A program made the position numbers and the translations under genes. This document shows positions 1 to 7,162 of a stretch of DNA of 8,357 nt, piece by piece (within the stretch, counting starts at the first letter, position 1; each line of letters begins with the position of its first letter). Under the pieces are notes generated by a model. It did no database searches, was not told the origin of the DNA, and was given only the letters and a program-made list of their open reading frames with translations. This DNA is from Parafilimonas sp. GTDB taxonomy: Bacteria > Bacteroidota > Bacteroidia > Chitinophagales > Chitinophagaceae. The stretch spans positions 1-8,357 of the forward strand of contig JAICKT010000189.1 in NCBI GenBank assembly GCA_025927795.1, written 5' to 3'.

Positions 1-138
1 ACACAAAAATATTTGCTTTAGCTATTGGAGCAATCGCAAATATTTTTGCCAACGCACGGGCAAACAACTTAATTAATCAACCGTATTCAGGATGTATTAT
101 CTTCATCAACCAATAACAGGATTATTATTAAAAATCAC
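1..138. other. Left-end region without a supported gene
   Basis: This stretch follows the point where the GH35-like gene loses its family pattern. Every minus-strand frame is interrupted by stops, except a short one open from about position 70 to the left edge, which resembles nothing I know. On the plus strand one frame is open from position 3 to a TAA at 114-116 (37 codons, no start seen); its peptide is not recognisable. The only structure is the inverted repeat at 4-48. The sequence may be a decayed remainder of the GH35 gene, the edge of an inserted or rearranged segment, or an assembly-end artefact. Sequence alone does not decide between these. Confidence 0.5.
4..48. repeat. Perfect 13-bp inverted repeat (potential hairpin)
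   Basis: Positions 4-16 (CAAAAATATTTGC) and 36-48 (GCAAATATTTTTG) are exact reverse complements separated by 19 bases. Inside the loop, ATTG at 24-27 and CAAT at 31-34 can pair as well, so a longer interrupted hairpin is possible. The stem is AT-rich and there is no T-run after position 48 on the plus strand, so it is not a classic intrinsic terminator in that direction. On the minus strand only three bases follow before the window ends, so that direction cannot be judged. It could be a mobile-element end structure or an assembly artefact at a sequence end. Confidence 0.6.
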
Positions 139-387
139 TCAACTTTTTTCAGGACGGGTCAACCAAATGGGTTGCATGTATGCACGGCTTGACGCTGCAG
201 AGTTGCCAAGTTCACCACCTAAAATCAAAAAAGGTTTATCATTAACTATGAGTTGTGTTTTATCATGCGTGGTTTTAAGATGTGGTATAGATGTTTGCGC
301 TGGTGCGTGCAAACTCAACAAAATTACACTGCATAATACGCAATACCATTTTCTTTTTATTGCATGAAGAAAAAATATTTTAATCAT
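139..387 (-). pseudogene. 5' fragment of a GH35-like glycoside hydrolase (beta-galactosidase-like), disrupted
   Basis: The ATG at 387-385 opens a frame of 82 codons ending in TGA. Residues 1-32 look like a signal peptide: basic start, hydrophobic stretch VILLSL, then APAQ as a likely cleavage region. Residues 45-75 carry the opening of the GH35/DUF5597-type catalytic domain: LIVNDKPFLILGGELGNSAAS, then YMQPIW. Family members continue with a proline-led helix and an LNTV-PVYWE segment holding the next barrel strand. Here the frame instead reads a few unrelated residues and stops. In the +1 frame directly after the tryptophan (position 163) the sequence reads PVLKKVE, which suits the family, and then hits another stop. 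This suggests at least two lesions. No catalytic residues are present, so the product would be inactive. It begins 22 bp after the FG-GAP gene stop, so it was probably the last gene of the same operon. Sequencing or assembly error is a real alternative to a true pseudogene. Confidence 0.65.
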
Positions 388-409
388 GTACGTAAACTTA
401 AGAGATATG

Positions 410-3400
410 CTATTTTTCTTTTATGCTGAAAGCTTTCATCTGCGAATTATTAATAGCACATAATAAGAATTTTTTATTCCCTGTTGTTATCATTTTCAAA
501 TCTCTTACATCGCCATCAACTATCAAATTACTTTCAACAGGATTAACTGCATTAAATTTTCCTTTACCAATTCCTTTTAATAATAAGCCGTACGAGGCAT
601 CATAAGCGCCGGGCATAACCGATGCTTCATAATCATTGCCTGCAAGAATAATATCTTTTATACCATCATTATTTACATCAATAACAACAGTTGCATTTAC
701 AGGTGCAATTTGTGCCTGCAATGGAAAAGGATGAAATGTAAACACACCTTTGCCGTTGTTCTCAAACCATCCGCTTCTTGTTTCATTGCAATGCAAAACG
801 GTTGCGCCTTCCATCATTTGCGGTGTAAATATTTCATTCATCGAAGCTTTTGCATACGGTGTATTTTGTTCAAATGTATTTTTTATAGAAGGCATTTGCC
901 TCGCCCAATCATCTCTTGATATACCTGATGACAATTCATATTTACCATCATTGTTTTTTATGTAATAACAAAATATCGGTTCTATTACACTATTACCGTC
1001 AAAATCTTTTGCAACTAATTCAGCAGGTTTTTTTTCATCAATATGAAAAGGATTATTTAAACCTAAATTGCCAGCCACCAAATCAATATCACCATCACCA
1101 TCTACATCAGTTGCAGTAAGGCTTTTCCAAAAACCCTGTAAATTATTGATGCTGCTTTTATCAGTTATTTCTGTAAATGCTGTTCCATTATTTTTAAAAA
1201 TTCGTATCGGCATCCAATCGCCAGCAATGATGAGTTCAGGCTTTTTATCACCATCAATATCTGCCCAAACCGCAGCATTAATTAATCCTGCATTTTCCAA
1301 TGCAGGGCAAACTGTTTTTGTAACATCAACAAATTTTCCATGGTCGTTGCGCAGCAAATAACTTCTCGGCGATTGCGGATACGCGCCAAGCAAAACTCTT
1401 CCGCCAATAAAAACATCTGTATCGCCATCACCATCAAAATCAGCCACAGCAAGGGTTTTAGCGGGTGTGCGTATCAGCGCAGACATTGCATGTTCATCCA
1501 AACTAAAATTTCCTTTGCCATCATTCAAATACAAACGCGGACGATAATAAGATGAAGTAATATCAAACTCGCTGCTGCCGCTGGCAATAAATAAGTCAAG
1601 GTCACCATCGCCATCTGCATCAAACAAAGCGCTTTGCATATCTTCTTCATATTTGTTGCCGGTTACCAAATCTTTTCCGGCAAAACTTCCATTGCGTTGT
1701 TGTATAAAAATTTTTCCGGATTGCTGAAATGCGCCACCGATAAAAAAATCTTCGAGCCCATCACCATTCACATCACCGGTACTTATAAACGGACCTTCCT
1801 GCGAAAATTTTTGCATGATGAGCGGCTGAAACTGGTAATCGAAAAACGGCGTTTCTTTATGCAGAAAATCGGTATTGATGTTTTGTGTTACATCAGTAAA
1901 TAAAGAATCTGTATGTGCTGATGCTGGCTGATATTTTTCATTTGCATTTTTATAATCTGCACTTAATAATGTATCAACCGGAGGATGTTGTATGATTTGC
2001 ATGTTGCCATCAGACCAAATAATTTTTATTGAATCCGGAACATTATTTCCAAAGCCAAAATGCAACCTGCTATCAACCGATGAAAGATAACCGCGAACAG
2101 GATAAGCTTCCTGCATTTGCGTGATGCCTTTGCTGTACGCAATTATTTTCGTGCCGATGCCATCTTTATTGTTTGCATCTCCATTTAATTTTATAGCGAG
2201 ATAATTATTTGTGTGCGACGTGTCATTGCTTGTGCGCAAATCATTTTGCATAATGAATGCTTCGCCATTAATATTATTGGTGACGATATCAAGGTCGCCA
2301 TCATTATCTAAATCTGTGTAAGCAGCGCCGTTTGAAATAGATGGTTGCGTAATGCCTGCCTGCTGCGATACATCCTGAAATAAAAATCCATTTTCATTTT
2401 TATATAAATAATTATGCAGCGATACACTGCCCAGCGCAGTAAGATGTTCAATGAAATTTTTACGTTGTTGCGGGTCGTTTTCCGGTACACCGGTCTGCAT
2501 AACTGTATTATACTTATACTGCAGGAAATCTATGTTGGTCGGGTCTCTGCCTAAACCGTTTGTTATGTGCACATCTTTCCATCCATCGTTATCAAGGTCA
2601 GCAATTAAAACACTCCAGCTCCAGTCTGTTTCAGCAATGCCAGCCATTTCACCCACTTCGCTAAAAAAAGGTTCGCTTCGATTATTCATGTGGCGCACAC
2701 CATTATTTAGTTGCAACATGTTATGAATGTATTCAGGCTGATAACCTTTTTGCATTTCCAATTCATGCCGCTGCTGACTTAAAAAAGAATACATCATTTT
2801 TTTACGCTCATTAGTTTCAGGTTGCATATCCAGCGTAATAATATCGGGCAAGTCATCATTGTTTACATCAGCAGCATCTGTACCCATGCTTGAATAACTT
2901 TGATGTTTTATAGCTGATGCGATGCAGTTATTAAACGTGCCGTTTTTATTATTCAGCCACAATAAATCATTACGTATATAATCGTTGCATACGTATATAT
3001 CAGGATAACCATCATTATTCGCATCTGTTACAGCAACACCCAAACCATTTCCATCTTCAAAAATTCCTGCGTTTTTTGATACATCTTTAAACACAGGATG
3101 GTTCATATCATTTGGTATGCCTTCATTGTGATACAGTTTATCTGCTGCAATTGCATTGCTGTCAATCTTTACATCTCTGATATCGTTTGGACGGTTATCA
3201 TTTAATGTATGATTGAGCAAATACATATCTGGCTTGCCATCTTTATCATAATCAAAAAATACTGCCTGTGTTGAAAAAGATGTATCAGCTAATCCATACT
3301 CAGCAGCTTCTTCTTTAAAACTCACTTCACCATTTGAAAGATGCTGATTAATGAACAGAAGATTTTTACGCTGAGCACCATTCACCTTTCCTGAAACACA

Positions 3401-3793
3401 CACATAAATATCAGCCCAGCCATCATTGTTTATATCCATTATACTTACACCGGTGCACCATGCGTTTGTTGAAACGCCTGCTGATTGCGTTACATCTTTA
3501 AAATGCATATTGCCTTTGTTAATATAAAGACGTGAACTTACCTGGCTGCCTGTAAAAAAAATATCTTCCAAACCATCATTATTAAAATCACCAATGCCTA
3601 CACCGCCGCCCATGTATGTATATTCATTTACAAACATGTTGACAGAGTCGTTCTCTATGACTGTGTTTTTAAAATTTATTCCTGTTGAAGAAGATGGCAA
3701 CAAATCGAAATAAAAGCCGCTTTGTTTTTTTGTTGATGTGCAAGACACAAAAATTAAAAGAACAGATATAATTATTGCGATAAAATTTTTCAT
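410..3793 (-). CDS. FG-GAP/VCBS repeat lipoprotein with central ASPIC/UnbV domain
   Basis: This encodes a secreted protein of 1127 residues. The chosen start is the ATG at 3793-3791, because residues 1-18 (MKNFIAIIISVLLIFVSC) form a lipoprotein signal peptide with Cys18 as the likely lipidated residue. A frame extension to a TTG at 3853 would add 20 residues in front of that signal. Fourteen Asp-rich calcium-loop motifs of the D-x-[DN]-x-D-G type are visible, starting near residues 69, 120, 181, 257, 309, 399 and 494, then 674, 725, 785, 845, 896, 930 and 1039. Between the two sets, residues 531-614 match ASPIC/UnbV, including LHFGFGN and IIWSDGN. The 7+7 layout suggests two seven-bladed beta-propellers flanking the ASPIC domain (inference). 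Several C-terminal motifs are degenerate, for example DIDGDKKPE and DFDGNSVIE. Proteins of this CRTAC1-like type are common in Bacteroidota, often near SusCD genes, but have no established enzymatic role. The gene sits 90 bp after the glycoside hydrolase and 22 bp before the GH35 fragment. Confidence 0.9.
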   Translation of the reverse strand: MKNFIAIIISVLLIFVSCTSTKKQSGFYFDLLPSSSTGINFKNTVIENDSVNMFVNEYTYMGGGVGIGDFNNDGLEDIFFTGSQVSSRLYINKGNMHFKDVTQSAGVSTNAWCTGVSIMDINNDGWADIYVCVSGKVNGAQRKNLLFINQHLSNGEVSFKEEAAEYGLADTSFSTQAVFFDYDKDGKPDMYLLNHTLNDNRPNDIRDVKIDSNAIAADKLYHNEGIPNDMNHPVFKDVSKNAGIFEDGNGLGVAVTDANNDGYPDIYVCNDYIRNDLLWLNNKNGTFNNCIASAIKHQSYSSMGTDAADVNNDDLPDIITLDMQPETNERKKMMYSFLSQQRHELEMQKGYQPEYIHNMLQLNNGVRHMNNRSEPFFSEVGEMAGIAETDWSWSVLIADLDNDGWKDVHITNGLGRDPTNIDFLQYKYNTVMQTGVPENDPQQRKNFIEHLTALGSVSLHNYLYKNENGFLFQDVSQQAGITQPSISNGAAYTDLDNDGDLDIVTNNINGEAFIMQNDLRTSNDTSHTNNYLAIKLNGDANNKDGIGTKIIAYSKGITQMQEAYPVRGYLSSVDSRLHFGFGNNVPDSIKIIWSDGNMQIIQHPPVDTLLSADYKNANEKYQPASAHTDSLFTDVTQNINTDFLHKETPFFDYQFQPLIMQKFSQEGPFISTGDVNGDGLEDFFIGGAFQQSGKIFIQQRNGSFAGKDLVTGNKYEEDMQSALFDADGDGDLDLFIASGSSEFDITSSYYRPRLYLNDGKGNFSLDEHAMSALIRTPAKTLAVADFDGDGDTDVFIGGRVLLGAYPQSPRSYLLRNDHGKFVDVTKTVCPALENAGLINAAVWADIDGDKKPELIIAGDWMPIRIFKNNGTAFTEITDKSSINNLQGFWKSLTATDVDGDGDIDLVAGNLGLNNPFHIDEKKPAELVAKDFDGNSVIEPIFCYYIKNNDGKYELSSGISRDDWARQMPSIKNTFEQNTPYAKASMNEIFTPQMMEGATVLHCNETRSGWFENNGKGVFTFHPFPLQAQIAPVNATVVIDVNNDGIKDIILAGNDYEASVMPGAYDASYGLLLKGIGKGKFNAVNPVESNLIVDGDVRDLKMITTGNKKFLLCAINNSQMKAFSIKEK

Positions 3794-3883
3794 AACAGAA
3801 AAGTAACCCGATAATTTCAGTTTTGATTTAAAACTATACTGCGGACGAAACAAGGAATCACCTGGTACCTATGACTAAAACAT
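3794..3883 (-). other. 90-bp intergenic gap, possible internal regulatory region
   Basis: This is the longest gap between genes in the window; the others are 6, 12 and 22 bp. On the minus strand it contains TAGTTTTA, one mismatch from the Bacteroidota -7 element TAnnTTTG, about 50 bp before the start codon. I do not see a convincing TTTG at the expected upstream distance. No terminator-like hairpin followed by T residues was found after the glycoside hydrolase stop. Read-through from upstream remains the simplest explanation, with an internal promoter possible but unproven. Confidence 0.3.
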
Positions 3884-5650
3884 TTACTTTTTATCCGCCA
3901 CCAAATACACTACACTTCGCGGTGGTAAGCTTACTTTAATAGTACCATTTAATGGTGCTGAATATGCTTTAATGTTTGCATAATTTAATGGACCACCGGT
4001 TGCAGTTGAAGGTCCTGTTCCGTTCACATAAACTTGTCCTGAAAAATCTCCATTATCCGTTCCGCCTGTAAGCACATACCAATAATATTTACTGCCTGCC
4101 GGGAAATGCTGAAAGTCGACAGACACAACATGACTAAGCTTTCCGGAATTTATAATAACTGTTCCAGCCTGTCCTGATGAAAAAGTAGAAGAGTACGTTG
4201 TTATATCTGAATTGGTGGCACGAAGCGTATCATATACCATCCTGTCTCCGAAAAATTGACTGAAATAATATTGATAGAAAAATGCCGGTCGCGGATTCCA
4301 TGACGGAGCATTGGGCTCATCGCCGATATTAAATAAACCCTGGTCATCGCCGTTATCATAACCATTTGCAAGGTCCCAGCGGCTGGCTTCACCAAAACCA
4401 TTTTTTATAATAGCACCTAAAGTTTTGGCTAAATGCACGCCCGCAATAAATGATACATTTTGTTTTGAACCCGTTGCTCTTATGTTCCATTCCGTCATAG
4501 CAATGGGTTTTATATTCACTCCTGCTGCTGAAATTTGCTGCTTAATATAATCCATTGCACGTGCCGGTTCTGCTGTTGCCGTGTTTAAAATTTCATCAAC
4601 TGAAGAGTTTGCATTATATGGCGTAAAGTAATCGTGTATGATAAAAAAATCCGGCGTGTTGCCCGCTTGTTGAAGCACACCCTGGTTCCAGGTTTTTATA
4701 CTTTCGTAATCATAAGACTGGGCAGGTTGCTCATACAAAGTAGCACCAATATAAATAGTAGCGCTTATCTGCTGCGCCGCGGCTTTCATTGAATCAGCAA
4801 ATACTTTAAAATGCTGACCATATAAAGCACCGGTAATAAATTCAGGTTGTCCATCTTTATTGCTGCTTACATCAATGCGATAATCGGCTTCCCAATTGCC
4901 ATAATTTTCATTTCCAATTTCCCAATACTTTGTTTTACCATTATCATAACGCACCCAGTTTGCAGCAAGATGAGCAGCTGCAGCCACAGGATTATCACTT
5001 GTTCCATAGCGTGCATAACCATAATTTATGGTAATGATTCCTGTACTGTTTGTTTGTGCTAAAAGAGTATAATAATTATTTAGCGCTAACGTCCATGAAG
5101 CTGTATTATTACCATACCAATAACCAGCAGCACTTGTTGAGCCATCTGCATTTATTAATGTAGCCGGCGCATCAGGAGGTGCAGGCATTGCATTGATTCC
5201 ATTAAAAAAATAAACATCACTTACACTGCCTGCCGGTGCACGGATAATATGCGGTGAAAGGTCTTTGATATATTTCATTAAATCCGGCTGCGTAACAATT
5301 TGACCCATCCATAAATTAGAATTATTGCCATACACGAATGGCGGCACTTTTACTAATACCTTGTTTACATTAATGGTGAGTGAATCTGTAGCTGCAGATG
5401 TTGGTACTGTTCCTTCAACAGGTGCCGGCACCTGCAAAGATTTTGCAGCCCATGCATCGCCAAAAAAACCAATGGTTGCAGGTGTTGAAGGGTCAGAAGG
5501 ATTATATACCGAATCCGTTATAACAGGATAGTTGCTGCCACCATTATTGTTATCGCCTGAATCATTGGATGATACTGATTTTTTGCAGGCGGTACAGCAA
5601 ATAAATAATACCAATAAAGCAGCATACATTCTTCTGAACTGTTTTATCAT
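3884..5650 (-). CDS. Lipoprotein glycoside hydrolase, probable clan GH-A (GH51-like arabinofuranosidase candidate)
   Basis: This 588-residue protein starts with MIKQFRRMYAALLVLFICC and the lipobox CTAC (Cys22), so it is expected to be anchored in the outer membrane. A Ser/Asn/Gly-rich linker follows at about residues 25-42. From about residue 90 the pattern is that of a retaining (beta/alpha)8-barrel hydrolase: HIIRAPAGSVSD, TINYGYARYG, then KYWEIGNENYGNWE with Glu248 as likely acid/base, DFFIIHDYFTP, and AMTEWNI with Glu387 as likely nucleophile. The 139-residue gap between the two suits clan GH-A. From about residue 475 a beta-rich tail ends in SLPPRSVVYLVADKK, like the sandwich domain that accompanies GH51, GH39 and GH30 barrels. 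The overall look is closest to GH51-like arabinofuranosidases, but family and substrate are inference. Its start lies 6 bp after the TIG gene stop, with AGGGG about 12 bp upstream of the ATG, indicating tight coupling. Confidence 0.8.
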   Translation of the reverse strand: MIKQFRRMYAALLVLFICCTACKKSVSSNDSGDNNNGGSNYPVITDSVYNPSDPSTPATIGFFGDAWAAKSLQVPAPVEGTVPTSAATDSLTINVNKVLVKVPPFVYGNNSNLWMGQIVTQPDLMKYIKDLSPHIIRAPAGSVSDVYFFNGINAMPAPPDAPATLINADGSTSAAGYWYGNNTASWTLALNNYYTLLAQTNSTGIITINYGYARYGTSDNPVAAAAHLAANWVRYDNGKTKYWEIGNENYGNWEADYRIDVSSNKDGQPEFITGALYGQHFKVFADSMKAAAQQISATIYIGATLYEQPAQSYDYESIKTWNQGVLQQAGNTPDFFIIHDYFTPYNANSSVDEILNTATAEPARAMDYIKQQISAAGVNIKPIAMTEWNIRATGSKQNVSFIAGVHLAKTLGAIIKNGFGEASRWDLANGYDNGDDQGLFNIGDEPNAPSWNPRPAFFYQYYFSQFFGDRMVYDTLRATNSDITTYSSTFSSGQAGTVIINSGKLSHVVSVDFQHFPAGSKYYWYVLTGGTDNGDFSGQVYVNGTGPSTATGGPLNYANIKAYSAPLNGTIKVSLPPRSVVYLVADKK

Positions 5651-5656
5651 ATAATG

Positions 5657-7150
5657 CTACTGCCCCTTTACGATTCGCACATTATCAATTGCTAAATTGA
5701 TACTATTGGCAGGCACGCTTTCAGCTTTATCGTTTGCAATCATAAACACCAAAGCAGTTGATGGAAAATCTGAAAATTTCGATGCAGATGCGCCGGTGGA
5801 ATTCCATGCAGTTTGCCAAAATTCATTACCCTTAATAAATTGAGTAAGCGGAATAGTGACAGTAACCCAGCCTGCAGGCTGAAATATGTTGCCATCGGCA
5901 GTTTCCCACGGTGCATATCTTGCTGTATAGCTTGACCAACCATACCAATCACCTAGGGAAATCCAAATCTCGCCCTTAGTCCATGGAGATACTACATATA
6001 TTTCAAACTTTAGAGAGTAACCGGCAATGGATGCAGATGTATTAGAAACCCACGGAACATCATTTAACTGCAGTAAACCGGGATTACCCTGTGATGTTGG
6101 TCCTGCATTAGCCGACATAGGGCTTTGCTGCCATAAAATTGCCGCACCACCGGAAGCACCCGGATAAGCTGTGTTTGCAGTTTCCGGAGGAGCATAGCCT
6201 CCCGTCCAACCTACAAAACTTGTATTATCGGTTGTCCATTGTTGCTCAAACGTAGATAAATAACCCGGCGAAGGATGAGTAATATAAGAATCAAAAAGCT
6301 GTGGTGATGTTGCAGTACCCAGTACGCCTTGTACACGCAATGAATCTGTTGTTGTAATGCCTGAAGGAACAGTAACTGTTAGCTGGTTTACATTATTAAC
6401 AATAATGTTTGAGCCTTCAAATCCACCGGGAAAGATAACTTTATCTATACCGACAAAGTTAGTTCCTGTTACAGTTATGGTTGTACCTCCTGTGCCATTT
6501 TCGTTTGATACAGAAGTAATGCTCATTGGCGGCGGATAAGAATATGCTGCTGTACCAAAAGTGCAATACACCCGTATTGAATCAGGGAAAGGAGTTCCCG
6601 GGGGAATTTCGGCAGTTATTTGTGTAAATTCTTTGTTTACTTCATAAGAAAGAGCTGTATCACTGCCGCCTGTAATGGGAAAAGTTATCTTCTTTATTCC
6701 TTCAAAATTGCTTCCATTAATATAAACTACGCTGCCAGTATTATCAAATGTAATAGAACTAATAAATGGAGGAGGTAGATATAAAGAAAACGAATAGCTT
6801 GTTTCGCCGTGGTCGGTAACTATCCTGATAACATTCTTTACATCAGGGTTTGTTGCTGCAGTTTGTGCTGTAGCCGGAATAGTAATGATGATATTGTTAT
6901 TGGTTACGTAAGAAGGATTAAAGTATGCTGAAGTATCATTAAAATACACAGCCTGTAACCCGTTAAAATTATTACCCTGTATTATTATTAAAGTACCAGG
7001 TGTTGCCTCCGTAAAAAGGCTGTCCCGCTTTGTAGTGTCAATACTTCTTACACCAGTAACAACGGGTTGACCGTTACCACCTCCTTCTTTTTTACAGGCA
7101 TAAGGTATAAAAGCGACAATCGTAATAATTATAATTAATAGCTTTTTCAT
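5657..7150 (-). CDS. TIG/IPT-domain surface glycan-binding lipoprotein (SGBP-like)
   Basis: This 497-residue protein begins with MKKLLIIIITIVAFIPYAC; Cys19 is the likely lipidation site and is followed by KKEGGGNG, a typical flexible tether. Three Ig-like TIG/IPT domains follow at about residues 29-125 (PVVTGVRS, IIIQGNNFNGLQAVYFND), 127-204 (PFISSITFDN, VVYINGSNFEGI) and 206-288 (MSITSVSNENG, ITVTGTNFVGIDKVIF). Residues 289-497 form a separate beta-rich domain with many aromatics, including FVGWTGGY, GDWYGWSSYTARY and NEFWQTAWN, ending in INLAIDNVRIVKG. This matches the architecture of surface glycan-binding protein B as known from xyloglucan PULs (established for the family), where the terminal domain holds the glycan and the Ig domains act as spacers. 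The gene begins 12 bp after the SusD stop, the usual position. The bound glycan cannot be predicted, since these terminal domains diverge with substrate. No enzymatic residues are evident. Confidence 0.88.
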   Translation of the reverse strand: MKKLLIIIITIVAFIPYACKKEGGGNGQPVVTGVRSIDTTKRDSLFTEATPGTLIIIQGNNFNGLQAVYFNDTSAYFNPSYVTNNNIIITIPATAQTAATNPDVKNVIRIVTDHGETSYSFSLYLPPPFISSITFDNTGSVVYINGSNFEGIKKITFPITGGSDTALSYEVNKEFTQITAEIPPGTPFPDSIRVYCTFGTAAYSYPPPMSITSVSNENGTGGTTITVTGTNFVGIDKVIFPGGFEGSNIIVNNVNQLTVTVPSGITTTDSLRVQGVLGTATSPQLFDSYITHPSPGYLSTFEQQWTTDNTSFVGWTGGYAPPETANTAYPGASGGAAILWQQSPMSANAGPTSQGNPGLLQLNDVPWVSNTSASIAGYSLKFEIYVVSPWTKGEIWISLGDWYGWSSYTARYAPWETADGNIFQPAGWVTVTIPLTQFIKGNEFWQTAWNSTGASASKFSDFPSTALVFMIANDKAESVPANSINLAIDNVRIVKGQ

Positions 7151-7162
7151 ACTGCAATTAGA

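Noticed and set aside
3..116. Plus-strand open frame entering from the left edge, possibly the end of a gene or transposase
   Set aside because: Only 37 codons, no recognisable motif, and it runs through both arms of the inverted repeat; not enough to call a gene.
92..367. 91-codon plus-strand open frame over the GH35 fragment
   Set aside because: It is antisense to the signal peptide and GH35 motif, has no recognisable domain, and its composition looks like reverse-strand noise.
1068..1903. Several plus-strand open frames of 70-100 codons within the FG-GAP gene
   Set aside because: They are reverse-strand shadows of a long, well-supported coding frame with repeated Asp/Asn/Gly codons.
650..3600. 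Recurrent CATCACCATC-like and CATCATTATT-like words that could suggest a repeat array
   Set aside because: They are irregularly spaced and are the reverse complement of the GAT-GGT-GAT and AAT-AAT-GAT codons of the calcium-loop motifs.
3794..3853. Upstream TTG start for the FG-GAP protein, adding 20 residues
   Set aside because: The ATG at 3793 places a clean lipoprotein signal peptide at the N-terminus; the extension would bury it and uses a rare start codon.
3861..3870. ACCTGGTACCT-like symmetry after the glycoside hydrolase as a terminator
   Set aside because: The symmetry is too short, forms no stable stem-loop, and is not followed by a T-run on the minus strand.
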